A stretch of DNA of 64,000 nucleotides, taken from Actinocatenispora sera (GTDB taxonomy: Bacteria; Actinomycetota; Actinomycetes; Mycobacteriales; Micromonosporaceae). The notes under the pieces were generated by a model. It had not been told where the DNA came from, did not search any database, and saw only the letters and a program-made list of their open reading frames with translations. This document shows, piece by piece, positions 36,272-44,675 of the stretch. Positions within the stretch are counted from its first letter, which is position 1, and each line of letters opens with the position of its first letter. The stretch covers positions 4,154,001 to 4,218,000 of the forward strand of contig NZ_AP023354.1 in the NCBI RefSeq assembly GCF_018324685.1, read 5' to 3'. The position numbers were made by a program, and so were the translations under genes.

Positions 36272-38242
36272 TCAGGACGGCTTGCGCGTCAGCAGGGCCA
36301 GCGTCAGGCCGGCCGGATGCCACGTCTTGCTCGTCTGGAACGCCGTACGCAGCGCCTCCTCCTTGCTGCCGCCGAGATTGCGCAACGGATCCGACACCGA
36401 GCCGAGCCGCACCACCCAGACCCGGTTCACCTTGTCCGGCAGGCACTTCGCCGCGTCCTTGCACTCGATCGCGAGCACCTTGCCGTTGGTGCGCTGCGGC
36501 TGGGTGACCATCAGGTCCTTCGGCCGCGAGCCGGGGCTCAGGTAGTGCGCGATGGTGTCGCGGCCCACCCAGCCGCCGCCCGGATCGTCGGTGCCGTAGA
36601 CGATGCCGTCGCCGGGCTGCTCGTTGTTCGCGACGATCGTCGCGAGCTTGCGGGTGTCCTGGTCGTGCCCGGCCTCGCCGCGGATGGTGATCTGCGCCGG
36701 CAGCGACACCAGCCCGACCGCCGCGACCACGAGCAGCCCGCGTACCAACGGGATCCGGTCGAGGGTGCCGGCCGCGAGCAGCACCCAGGCCGGCACGGTG
36801 AACAGCACGTAGCGCGGCTGCCACAGCGCGGTGAAGTGGCCGACCGTGAACAGCGTCGCCGCCGGCAACAGCGCCCACGCGCTGTAGACCAGCGCGGGAT
36901 GCCGGTACGACACCGAGAGGGCGGCGAGCACCAACAGCGCGCCGCCGATCGCGGTCGCGCCGAACAGGGCGTACGGCAACGCGGACAGGTCGGTCAGCCG
37001 CGACTGCGGGATCCAGCTGATCTGGTGACGCTGCCCGGCAGACAGCACCAGGACCGCGATGGCCGGTGCCGTGCCGACGACCGCCGCGGCGAGCCAGCCG
37101 CCGAACGCGCGCCGGTGTTGCGCCAGCACCAGCACGCCGTGGGCCAGCAGCAACAGCATCGAGATCGGGTTCAGCGCACCGAGCACCGCGACGACCAGCA
37201 CGTACGGCAGGAAGCGGGTGAACCGCGGCCGGTCCAGCGCGCGGGCCAGCAGCAGCGTGGACAGCGCGGCGAACAGCACCACCAGCGCGTAGACCCGTGC
37301 CTCCTGCCCGTACCGGGAGACCGAGGGCACCACCGCGAACAGCAGGCCGGCAAGCAGACCGCCGCGCGGACCACCGAACCGCGAGCCGAGCGCGGCGACC
37401 AACGCCGCGGTCAGCGTCATCGCGAGCACGGATGGCAGTCGTAGCGCCAGATCCGAGCTGCCGAGCAGGTGCGTCCAACCCCACATCAACACGTAGTAGG
37501 CGCCGTTGACCATGTCGGTGGAGCGCAGCAGCGGCCACAGCTCGTGTGCCGAGACGGTGGTCATGCCCCAGGTGGCGAGCTCGTCCGCCCACAGCCCGGG
37601 GCGGTCCACCCGGAAGATCGTGATGACCGCGGTGAGCAGGGCCGAACCCAACCAGGCCAACTGGGTCAGCGCCCGGTTGGTGCCGCGGAACCCGTCGGCG
37701 ACCACCGCGGTACCGACGACGGCGCCCGGCGACACCGGTGCCGCGCTGTCGACCGGGTCGCCGCCGGGCCGCGGGTCGACGTCGGTGCGGGCGATGTCCA
37801 TCGTGTCGTCCGGCTCCACCGGACGGCTCTCGGCCGCCGGTACCCGGGCGGTGGCGACGCTCGGCACGCTGGCCCGCCCCGACCGTGCCGCCACGCCGGA
37901 CACTCGCTCCGCGTTGTCGCTTGATCGCTTGGGGTAGTTGCGTTGTCGCTCGTCGTCCTGCTGCCGGTCGCCCCCGTGGTCGGTGTCGCTCGCGGGACGG
38001 TCGCCGCCGCGCGGCGGCGGCACGATCCGCCGGACCTCCGCCTTGGCGGTGCCGGCGACGCTGGCCCGACCCGCTGGCCGGGCGGCGTCGGCGCGCTCGT
38101 CCGGCAGCCAACCGGCGAAGGACTCGGCATCCGCCGCCGCGTCGGTGTCGCCCCGGCGCCGGCCGTGCCGAACCGGGGTGCGGTCGGTGGGATCGCCGCC
38201 GTCGGGTCCGGGCGGCATCGCTGCATCGTCGAGATCAGTCAC
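36272..38242 (-). CDS. GT-C family membrane glycosyltransferase (GT39/ArnT-like)
   Basis: 656 residues. A soluble hydrophilic N-terminus of about 190 residues, rich in Arg, Asp and Pro and likely disordered, is followed by about 11 helices. The first outside loop holds DRPGLWADELATWG, the acidic motif of GT-C enzymes that use lipid-linked sugars, and RYGQEARVYALVVLF follows. The C-terminal about 110 residues are soluble. First gene of the cluster, 13 nt before the GT2 gene. It may add side sugars from polyprenyl-phosphate donors. GTG start; no good ribosome binding site. Confidence 0.85.
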   Translation of the reverse strand: MTDLDDAAMPPGPDGGDPTDRTPVRHGRRRGDTDAAADAESFAGWLPDERADAARPAGRASVAGTAKAEVRRIVPPPRGGDRPASDTDHGGDRQQDDERQRNYPKRSSDNAERVSGVAARSGRASVPSVATARVPAAESRPVEPDDTMDIARTDVDPRPGGDPVDSAAPVSPGAVVGTAVVADGFRGTNRALTQLAWLGSALLTAVITIFRVDRPGLWADELATWGMTTVSAHELWPLLRSTDMVNGAYYVLMWGWTHLLGSSDLALRLPSVLAMTLTAALVAALGSRFGGPRGGLLAGLLFAVVPSVSRYGQEARVYALVVLFAALSTLLLARALDRPRFTRFLPYVLVVAVLGALNPISMLLLLAHGVLVLAQHRRAFGGWLAAAVVGTAPAIAVLVLSAGQRHQISWIPQSRLTDLSALPYALFGATAIGGALLVLAALSVSYRHPALVYSAWALLPAATLFTVGHFTALWQPRYVLFTVPAWVLLAAGTLDRIPLVRGLLVVAAVGLVSLPAQITIRGEAGHDQDTRKLATIVANNEQPGDGIVYGTDDPGGGWVGRDTIAHYLSPGSRPKDLMVTQPQRTNGKVLAIECKDAAKCLPDKVNRVWVVRLGSVSDPLRNLGGSKEEALRTAFQTSKTWHPAGLTLALLTRKPS

Positions 38243-38482
38243 GGTTCATCGCAAGGAGGGGCACCTGACAGGTCGCGCGGGCGGTCGGGCGGGCAGCCGA
38301 TACGGGGGTTGCGGGTGGAGTGCCCCAAGATACCGCCCCAGAACAACACTCCCACGCCGGCCGCCGCCGACGCGAGACCGCGCACCTCGGCCGCCGCGGT
38401 GCGGCCACGCCGGTACCCCGGTGGTGAACCGGAGCTATACCATCCGTCGCAGAGCACGGCGGCGTGGAAGAGAGAGAGTGAG

Positions 38483-40183
38483 ATGCAGACAATCGGCCCG
38501 TACGCGTTGCGGGACCTGCTCGGCGCGGGCCCGGCAGGGCGGGTCTGGCGGGCAGTCGACCAGCAGGGCAACCAGGTCACCATGGCCGTGCTCGAGGGCC
38601 AGGCGGCGGTCGACCCACAGAGTCGCTGGCAGTTCAGCGCGACCGTCGAACAGGTGCGCCAGTCCGCGCCGGTCGGCGGCCCGGTGGCGGCCGACCTGGT
38701 CGGCCAGCAGCCGTGGGTGGCGTTTCCCGACGACGGCGGCGCCAGCGCCGCGAACGTGTTCGCCGCGATGGGTGCGCCGTGCCAGCCGGTGACCGCACCC
38801 GCCGGCCAGCCGACGCCCGGCCAGCCGCCCGTGTCCGGTCAGCCGGTGCCCGGCCAGCCCGTGTCGGGTCAGCCCATGTCGGCGCAGCCGATGTCTGGTC
38901 AGCCCATGTCGGCGCAGCCGATGTCCGGCCAGCCGTCGTCCGGCCAGCCGATGCCGGGCACGGTGCCGCCGGTGCCCGGCCAGCCGATGCCGACACCGGT
39001 CTCCGGGATGCCGGCATCCGGTGCACCGATGGGTTCGGGGTTCCAGCCACCGGCCGGTGGCGACGGCGAGCCGGCGACCACGGTCATCCGGCCGGATGCC
39101 CACGGTGCGGTGCCGCAGGCCAACCAGGCCAACCAGTTCGGCGCGGTGCAGCAGCAGCCCGACCAGTTCGGTGCCGAGCAGCCGGCGGGGTTCGGCGCCG
39201 CGCCCAACCCGTTCGAGCCGGTCGACCCGTTCAACGCCGGTGGCCAGCAGGCCGCGCCGGCGCCCGACCCGTTCGCGCCGCAGGGCCAGCAGCAGTCGGG
39301 GTTCGCCGGCCAGCAGGCCGAGCCGTTCGCCGCGCAGCAGGCGGAGCCGTTCGGCGGTCAGCAGGCGGGACAGTTCACCGCGCGCCCACCGCAGCCCGAC
39401 CAGTTCGGCGGCCCGCAGCCACCGCAGCAGTACCCGCCCCTGTCGGCCGAGCCGGAGGAGAAGCCGCGCCGGACCGGGTTGCTCATCGGACTGGTGATCC
39501 TGATCGTCGTGGTGCTCGGTGGCGGCATCGGCGGCGCGGTCTACTTCACCCGCGGCAGCGAAACCCCGGAGACCAAGCAGTCCGCGAGCGCCAAGCCCAC
39601 CGGTGGCAAGAGCACGGCGCCGCAGGGCGAGCCGACGCCGCACGCGCAGAAGTCGGCCCCGAGCACGCCCAAGCACCCGGGCAAGGAGCCGCCGAAGGAC
39701 GCGTCCTGGCCGTCCTCGTTCGCCAAGTTCGGCTCCGGTGACAAGACCAAGTCGATGTCCGGCCTGGCCGGGCTGGGGTTCGACTTCGTCGCCCCGTCCG
39801 ACTGGACCTGCACCAAGAAGGACCAGTCGACGAGCTACGTGAACTACCACTGCGTCGGCTCGAAGACCAAGGCGGGCGGCGACGTGATCGTGCGTACCTG
39901 TGGTGAGCCGTGCGACGCGGCCAAGAAGATCCACATGCGCGAGCAGGAGGAGGCGTTCGGTCTGCGCTGGGAGCGCGACGGTGGCAACTCCTCGTGGGCG
40001 CAGGCGGACAAGGTCACCGCGCCCGACGGCAGTTCGGGGTACGGCCTGGTTCTGGTCCGGTACTGGCACAGCAAGCCGGGCGGCCCGATGGACCGTCAGG
40101 TGGTCCTCCGGCTGACCGCACCGCCGTCGGCCAAGAGCGACGTGCAGAAGGTTGCGAACAGCGTTCGCGACGCCACTCAGTGA
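38483..40183 (+). CDS. Membrane protein with degenerate kinase N-lobe and Gln/Pro-rich repeats
   Basis: 566 residues. Residues 1-60 look like the start of a bacterial Ser/Thr kinase (IGPYALRDLLGAGPAGRVWRAVD, Gly-loop), but the VAVK position reads VTMAVL, so the lysine is lost, and no C-lobe follows. Residues about 100-330 are a linker with GQPMSAQP-like and QQAEPFA-like repeats. A single helix follows at about residues 334-356 (GLLIGLVILIVVVLGGGIGG), then a Lys/Ser/Pro stalk and an outside domain of about 150 residues with four cysteines (WTCTKK, YHCVG, RTCGEPC). A TATACC hexamer lies 41 nt upstream. Possibly a sensor or scaffold; function unknown. Followed by a two-component system. Confidence 0.75.
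   Translation: MQTIGPYALRDLLGAGPAGRVWRAVDQQGNQVTMAVLEGQAAVDPQSRWQFSATVEQVRQSAPVGGPVAADLVGQQPWVAFPDDGGASAANVFAAMGAPCQPVTAPAGQPTPGQPPVSGQPVPGQPVSGQPMSAQPMSGQPMSAQPMSGQPSSGQPMPGTVPPVPGQPMPTPVSGMPASGAPMGSGFQPPAGGDGEPATTVIRPDAHGAVPQANQANQFGAVQQQPDQFGAEQPAGFGAAPNPFEPVDPFNAGGQQAAPAPDPFAPQGQQQSGFAGQQAEPFAAQQAEPFGGQQAGQFTARPPQPDQFGGPQPPQQYPPLSAEPEEKPRRTGLLIGLVILIVVVLGGGIGGAVYFTRGSETPETKQSASAKPTGGKSTAPQGEPTPHAQKSAPSTPKHPGKEPPKDASWPSSFAKFGSGDKTKSMSGLAGLGFDFVAPSDWTCTKKDQSTSYVNYHCVGSKTKAGGDVIVRTCGEPCDAAKKIHMREQEEAFGLRWERDGGNSSWAQADKVTAPDGSSGYGLVLVRYWHSKPGGPMDRQVVLRLTAPPSAKSDVQKVANSVRDATQ
38815..38966. repeat. Coding repeats for GQP-type octapeptides
   Basis: Short imperfect direct repeats of about 24 bp (and 12-bp subunits) encode GQPVPGQPVSGQPMSAQP-like units, roughly ten in a row, within the gene at 38483-40183. 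Confidence 0.6.
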
Positions 40184-40221
40184 TTGCCGCCACCCGGTTG
40201 CCGCGGTGACCCCGTACCCCG

Positions 40222-40248
40222 ACCCCGCCCCGATCGCCGGGGCGGGGT
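40222..40248 (+). terminator. 11-bp hairpin after the pseudokinase-like gene
   Basis: ACCCCGCCCCG, loop ATCGC, CGGGGCGGGGT, 38 nt after the stop and before the response regulator. Perfect stem. Confidence 0.65.
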
Positions 40249-40375
40249 GTACCGGTCGGCTTGTGCCCGTTCGCCTGGCTTGCTCCGCGCCGGGACGACC
40301 GGGGATGATGCACCAGGCCGACCCGACGCGCCGTACGGGCCGGTCACCCGACGTGGTCGAGGGGAGGCGCCGCCG

Positions 40376-41038
40376 GTGCGGGTCCTGGTGATCGAGGACG
40401 AGCGTGCGCTGGCGGACGCCGTCGCCCGCGGGCTGCGCCGCGAGGGCATGGCGGTGGACACCGCGTACGACGGCACCAACGGCCACGAGATGGCCCTCAC
40501 CACGCGCTACGACGTGGTGGTGCTGGACCGCGACCTGCCCGGGGTGCACGGCGACGAGATCTGCATCGACCTGGTGCGGGCCGGGCTGCTCACCCGGGTA
40601 CTGATGCTCACCGCGTCCGGCAGCGTCGCGGAGCGGGTGGAGGGTCTCGAACTCGGCGCCGACGACTACCTGGCCAAGCCGTTCGCCTTCGACGAGCTGG
40701 TGGCCCGGGTGCGGGCGCTGGGCCGGCGGGCGACCCCGGCCGCGCCGCCGGTGCTGCGGGTCGCCGACGTCGAACTCGACCCGGCCAAGCGCGGCGTGCA
40801 GCGCGACGGCCGGACGCTGGATCTCACCCGCAAGGAGTTCGGCGTACTGGAGGAGCTGATCAAGGCGCGCGGCGGCGTGGTGTCCAGCGAGGAGCTGCTG
40901 GAGCGGGTCTGGGACGCCAACGCGGATCCGTTCACCACCACCGTGCGGGTCACCGTGATGACACTGCGCCGCAAGCTCGGCGACCCGCCGCTGATCGAGA
41001 CCGTGGTGGGTGCCGGCTACCGCATCACCGCGGCATGA
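40376..41038 (+). CDS. OmpR/PhoB-family response regulator
   Basis: 220 residues from GTG, with GGGGAGGCG 7 nt upstream. Receiver domain at residues 1-115: acidic pair E7/D8, phospho-acceptor D51 in VVLDRDLPG, T/S in LMLTASG, Lys in YLAKPF. A winged-helix output domain follows (LDLTRKEFGVLEELIKARGGVVSSEELLERVW, TVRVTVMTLRRKLG, IETVVGAGYRI). Coupled by ATGA to the histidine kinase. Targets unknown; the membrane protein upstream is a candidate. Confidence 0.95.
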   Translation: MRVLVIEDERALADAVARGLRREGMAVDTAYDGTNGHEMALTTRYDVVVLDRDLPGVHGDEICIDLVRAGLLTRVLMLTASGSVAERVEGLELGADDYLAKPFAFDELVARVRALGRRATPAAPPVLRVADVELDPAKRGVQRDGRTLDLTRKEFGVLEELIKARGGVVSSEELLERVWDANADPFTTTVRVTVMTLRRKLGDPPLIETVVGAGYRITAA

Positions 41039-42327
41039 CCGGAGGCCCTCGGAGCGATCGCCCACCTGCCGGCGAGACCGTCGCCCCGCCGCCCGGGCTG
41101 CGCGGCCGGCTGTACCGGCGGGTTCGGGCCAACTCGCCGCGTCCGACGTTGCGGTTGCGGCTGACCCTGCTCAACGGGGTGCTGCTGGTCGGCGCCGGCG
41201 CGCTGCTGCTCGGGTTGTCGCTGCTGCTGGTCCGGCAGGCGCTGGTACCGGCCCAGCAGCTGCAGGCGGGCTCCCAGGTCACGCTGGCCGACGGTCAGGT
41301 CGTCGACGCGAAGCGCTACCAGGCCCGGCTCGCGCACGACACCGAGCTGGAGGTGGTGTTCAAGGGGCTCGCGGCGCTGGTGGTGATCAGCTCGGCCGGC
41401 GTGATCGGCGGCTACATCGTCACCGGCCGGGCGCTGCGGCCGCTGACCCGGGTCACCCAGGCCGCCCGGCGGCTGTCCACCGAGACGATGGACCAGCGGA
41501 TCCGCTACGCCGGGCCGGACGACGAGATCCGCGAGCTGGCGAACACCTACGACGCGATGCTCGACCGGATCACCGACGCGTTCGCCTCGCAGCGCCGGTT
41601 CGTCGCGAACGCCAGCCACGAGCTGCGCACGCCGCTGGCCGTGATGCGTACCGAGGTCGACGTGGTGCTGGCCGATCCGGCCTCCGACGCCGAGGAGCTG
41701 CGCCGGATGGGTCGGGTGGTCCGCGAGGCGTCCGAGCGGGCGAACTCCCTGGTCGAGTCGCTGCTGTTGCTGGCCCGCACCGAGGCGCAGGCCGGGCGTC
41801 GGCTGGTCCGCAAGGTACCGGCCGACCTCGCGGCCGGCGTGGCGGTGGCGCTGTCGGCGGTACGGCCGGACGTGGCCCGGATGGACCTGTCGTTGCAGGT
41901 CGCGACGCCGCCGGCGCCGGTGGTGGGCGATCCGAGCCTGCTGGAGCGGCTGGCCGGCAACCTGATCGAGAACGCGGTGCGCTACAACCATGCCGGCGGC
42001 ACCCTGTGGGTACGCACCTCGACCGACGCCGAGCACGCCTACCTGGTGGTCGGCAACTCGGGCGGCGAGCTGGACCCGGGCGAGGTACCGGCGCTGTTCG
42101 AACCGTTCCGCCGGGGTGGCCGGGAGCGCACCGGTACCCGCGGCTCCGGCCTGGGGTTGTCGATCGTGCGGGCGGTCATCGACGCGCACGGCGGCTCGGT
42201 CAGCGCCCGCGCCCTGTCCGGCGGCGGCCTGGAGGTCACCTGCACCATGCCGGCCGCCGGCGTCACCCCGGTGGCCCGGGGTGCGGCGGCGCTGGTCCCG
42301 CCGCCGGCCACCACCGACCTGCCCTGA
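41035..42327 (+). CDS. Sensor histidine kinase
   Basis: 430 residues. Two transmembrane helices (about residues 43-65 and 108-130) enclose a small outside loop of about 40 residues. A HAMP domain follows (GRALRPLTRVTQAARRLSTETMDQRI), then HisKA with NASHELRTPLAVMRTEVD (phosphorylated H195), N-box NLIENAVRYN, and the ATP lid GSGLGLSIVRAV. The short sensor loop suggests it senses membrane or envelope conditions or a partner protein. The stop is 1 bp from the stop of the convergent membrane gene. Confidence 0.94.
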   Translation: MTGGPRSDRPPAGETVAPPPGLRGRLYRRVRANSPRPTLRLRLTLLNGVLLVGAGALLLGLSLLLVRQALVPAQQLQAGSQVTLADGQVVDAKRYQARLAHDTELEVVFKGLAALVVISSAGVIGGYIVTGRALRPLTRVTQAARRLSTETMDQRIRYAGPDDEIRELANTYDAMLDRITDAFASQRRFVANASHELRTPLAVMRTEVDVVLADPASDAEELRRMGRVVREASERANSLVESLLLLARTEAQAGRRLVRKVPADLAAGVAVALSAVRPDVARMDLSLQVATPPAPVVGDPSLLERLAGNLIENAVRYNHAGGTLWVRTSTDAEHAYLVVGNSGGELDPGEVPALFEPFRRGGRERTGTRGSGLGLSIVRAVIDAHGGSVSARALSGGGLEVTCTMPAAGVTPVARGAAALVPPPATTDLP

Positions 42328-42328
42328 G

Positions 42329-42916
42329 TCAAGAACGGCCCCGGCCCACGAGCCGCGCTGACCCGCCGGCTCGGCTGGACGGGCCGACCCGCTTGAGGTC
42401 GAAGACCTGCTCGTCGGCGCCGGGGGTGGCCGGGGTCGCCGCGTCCAGGTAGGCGGTGGTCGGGCGCAGCGCCAGCAGCACGATCATCAGCACCGCGAGC
42501 ACCACGATGGCGAGGCCGGTGCCGTACTGCAGGGGAGGGTAGAACGCGGGCAGCACGCCCTGGAAGTTGTCGCCCGAACCGCCGGCGAAGCCGAGCAGCT
42601 GGCCGCAGGCCGAAACCACCCAGCCGATCACGAGCCAGGTCTTGGCGTTGCGGCGCGGCCGAAGCAGCAGCCAGACCGACGCGGCGGCGACGACCAGGGC
42701 CACCGCGCCGAACACGGCGGTGATGACCGCAGCATCCCGCAGGTCTAGGCGGGGGTTGTGCGTGCCGGGGCCGACCACGATCGTCCCGATGGCGGACCGG
42801 GCGACCGGGTAGGTGACCAGCATGGCCAGCCCGGCGAGCCCGGCGACGGAGGCGGCGACCAGGGCCGCCAGCACGATGGGCGGGCGGCGCACGACGCCCC
42901 AGGGGGAGGTGGACAC
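42329..42916 (-). CDS. Four-helix membrane protein of unknown function
   Basis: 195 residues from GTG. Helices at about 10-30, 53-80, 88-108 and 125-148 (PPIVLAALVAASVAGLAGLAML, AAVITAVFGAVALVVAAASVWLLL, TWLVIGWVVSACGQLLGFA, YGTGLAIVVLAVLMIVLLAL), then a hydrophilic tail. No recognised family. The -10 hexamer TATCGT lies 6 nt before GTG, again a leaderless arrangement. Converges with the histidine kinase with a 1-bp gap. Confidence 0.6.
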   Translation of the reverse strand: MSTSPWGVVRRPPIVLAALVAASVAGLAGLAMLVTYPVARSAIGTIVVGPGTHNPRLDLRDAAVITAVFGAVALVVAAASVWLLLRPRRNAKTWLVIGWVVSACGQLLGFAGGSGDNFQGVLPAFYPPLQYGTGLAIVVLAVLMIVLLALRPTTAYLDAATPATPGADEQVFDLKRVGPSSRAGGSARLVGRGRS

Positions 42917-42922
42917 GCGGAC

Positions 42923-42928
42923 ACGATA
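42923..42928 (-). promoter_or_regulatory. -10 element of a leaderless promoter
   Basis: TATCGT on the minus strand, 6 nt before the GTG of the four-helix protein. Confidence 0.45.
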
Positions 42929-42968
42929 GCGGAAACCGGCGCCCACCGGGGGTACCGTGTGTCGGTGA

Positions 42969-42997
42969 CGGGATCCGTTGTGGCGAAACGGATCCCG
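42969..42997 (-). terminator. 11-bp hairpin after the MerR gene
   Basis: CGGGATCCGTT and AACGGATCCCG pair perfectly around a 7-nt loop, starting 5 nt after the stop of the minus-strand MerR gene. Confidence 0.6.
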
Positions 42998-43002
42998 CCA
43001 GA

Positions 43003-43968
43003 TCATCCGGTGTGGACGGCGAGGGCGGCGGCGAACCACTCCCAGGCCGGGACCCGGGTCGGCACCGCCGGCCAGCCGTTGATGACCGCGAGCAACTGCC
43101 AGTACCGCTCGGCGCGGGCGTCGGTGCCGCCCCCGATCGAGGCGCGGATCCACGCCCGGTACTCGGGCGTGTCGGTGCGCTCGTCGTGCGCGGCGAACAC
43201 GCCGACCAGCTCGGCCACCACCGGCGCCGCCGCGGCCGACGCCGGGTCGACACCGGCATCGAGCGCCGCCCCGGCCAGCGCGGCGACCCGTTCGGCCACC
43301 TCGGCCGAGGACCGGGAGTCCCGCCGGCCGGCCACCATCTGCTCGTCGGCCGAGTGCTGCTCGGCCATCTGCCTGACCCGCGCCCGGAAGTCGTTGTCGG
43401 CCAACAGATCCGCCAGTTCGATCCAGGCGTCGAGCTGCTCCGGCGTCGGATCGTCCGGCAGGTCGGGTCGAGCCCGGCGCATCAGCTGCTCGAACTGCGG
43501 GTCGACGCGCAGCCCGGCGAACACGTGGTCCAGGAACTCCTCGGAGATCCGGTGCCGCTCGGCGGCCGACGCGCGGGCGATGTCGTTCATTCGTTCCACC
43601 TCCGTGAGGTCGGGTTCGCGGACCGCGAGCGCGCGCAGCACCGAGCGGTGCAGCCGGAGGATCCGGATCTGCTGCTCCAGCGCGTCCGCGTGCGCCGCGG
43701 CGACGTCGGCGAGCGCGGCCTGCCGGTCCAGTACCCGGCGGATCGGCGCGAGGCCCAACCCCAGTTCGCGCAGGGTGCGGATCAGCGCCAGCCGGGCCGC
43801 CGCCGCCTCGTCGTACCGGCGGTACCCGGCGCTGGTGCGCCCGGCGACCGGCAGCAGGCCGAGGTCGGAGTAGTACCGGATGGTCTTGACCGGCAGCCCG
43901 GTGCGCCGCGACAACGCCCCGATGGACAGCGCCGCCGTACCGGTGCCCGGCTGGTCGTGCTCGCTCAC
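43003..43968 (-). CDS. MerR-family transcriptional regulator
   Basis: 321 residues from GTG. The MerR helix-turn-helix spans about residues 14-80 (LSIGALSRRTGLPVKTIRYYSDLGLLPVAGRTSAGYRRYD). A helical region and a C-terminal ligand-like domain of about 200 residues follow, longer than classic metal-sensing MerRs, with no metal-binding Cys cluster. It is divergent from a VOC protein, with a 15-bp perfect palindrome between them. Probably a TipA/SkgA-like drug or small-molecule sensor. Confidence 0.9.
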   Translation of the reverse strand: MSEHDQPGTGTAALSIGALSRRTGLPVKTIRYYSDLGLLPVAGRTSAGYRRYDEAAAARLALIRTLRELGLGLAPIRRVLDRQAALADVAAAHADALEQQIRILRLHRSVLRALAVREPDLTEVERMNDIARASAAERHRISEEFLDHVFAGLRVDPQFEQLMRRARPDLPDDPTPEQLDAWIELADLLADNDFRARVRQMAEQHSADEQMVAGRRDSRSSAEVAERVAALAGAALDAGVDPASAAAAPVVAELVGVFAAHDERTDTPEYRAWIRASIGGGTDARAERYWQLLAVINGWPAVPTRVPAWEWFAAALAVHTG

Positions 43969-44014
43969 GTCCTCGACCGTGCCCTCTCCCGTCGGTGGAG
44001 ACTCCAGTGTGATC

Positions 44015-44029
44015 TTCGTCGTCGACGAA
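44015..44029. promoter_or_regulatory. 15-bp palindrome, possible MerR operator
   Basis: TTCGTCG-T-CGACGAA is perfectly symmetrical and sits in the divergent MerR/VOC intergenic region, 47 bp upstream of the MerR start. Confidence 0.35.
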
Positions 44030-44114
44030 TTGCCTGGTCGGGCCCGGGCCGGCCGGGTAGACAGTGCGCAGGTCCGGTGCGAGTGCGCTTCGGGCCCCGG
44101 CGAGAGGAGGTGTG

Positions 44115-44201
44115 GTGAGCGTGTCGAGTCTTCGCACCGCGCTTCCCGACATAGAGGCTGGAAGCGCACCCGGACAAGGAGCTTGTGGATGCATCCCGTA
44201 G
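44115..44201 (+). CDS. Possible 28-residue leader ORF
   Basis: GTG 4 nt after AGAGGAGG; the product MSVSSLRTALPDIEAG... runs across and ends 10 nt inside the VOC gene in another frame. The only support is the strong ribosome binding site. A GTG at 44121 has better spacing. Confidence 0.2.
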   Translation: MSVSSLRTALPDIEAGSAPGQGACGCIP

Positions 44202-44587
44202 TACGTCACATCACCGTCGACGCGGCGGACCCGTACCAGCTGGGCAGGTTCTGGTCGGCGCTGCTGGGCCGGCCGATGAGTGTCGAGGACCTGCCCGGTG
44301 ACCCGGAGGCGCTGGTCGAGGCGCCGGACGGCGGCCCGGCGATCCTGTTCGTCACCGTGCCGGAGGGCAAGACGGTCAAGAACCGCGTGCACCTGGACCT
44401 GCAGCCGAGCGGCGGCCGCACCCGGGACCAGGAGGTCGACCGGGCGCTCGCGCTCGGTGCCACGCTGTTCGCCGACCACCGGCGGGAGGACGGGCGCGGC
44501 TTCGTCGTGCTCGCCGACCCGGAGGGCAACGAGTTCTGCGTGGAGCGCTCCGCGGCCGAGGTGGCCGCGACGCCCCGGCGGGACTGA
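44189..44587 (+). CDS. VOC-family protein (glyoxalase-like)
   Basis: 132 residues from ATG with AAGGAG upstream. Single VOC domain: VVRHITVDAADPYQLGRFWSALLG, KNRVHLDLQP (metal-ligand His position), FVVLADPEGNEFCVE (metal-ligand Glu position). This is the DUF/Glyoxalase_6 subtype common in actinomycetes; substrate unknown, possibly drug binding or detoxification given the divergent MerR. A 19-bp tandem duplication (44569-44606) covers the stop codon. Confidence 0.85.
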   Translation: MHPVVRHITVDAADPYQLGRFWSALLGRPMSVEDLPGDPEALVEAPDGGPAILFVTVPEGKTVKNRVHLDLQPSGGRTRDQEVDRALALGATLFADHRREDGRGFVVLADPEGNEFCVERSAAEVAATPRRD

Positions 44588-44675
44588 GACGCCCCGGCGG
44601 GACTGACCGACCGGTTCGACCGACCGCCGGGCGGCCGGCCGGACCGCGTGACCGGGTCGGGCGGGGCGAGCGCGA

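Noticed and set aside
38435-41065. 876-codon minus-strand frame
   Set aside because: Antisense to the pseudokinase-like gene and the response regulator; repeats of HRLAGRR type are the complement of the GQP repeats.
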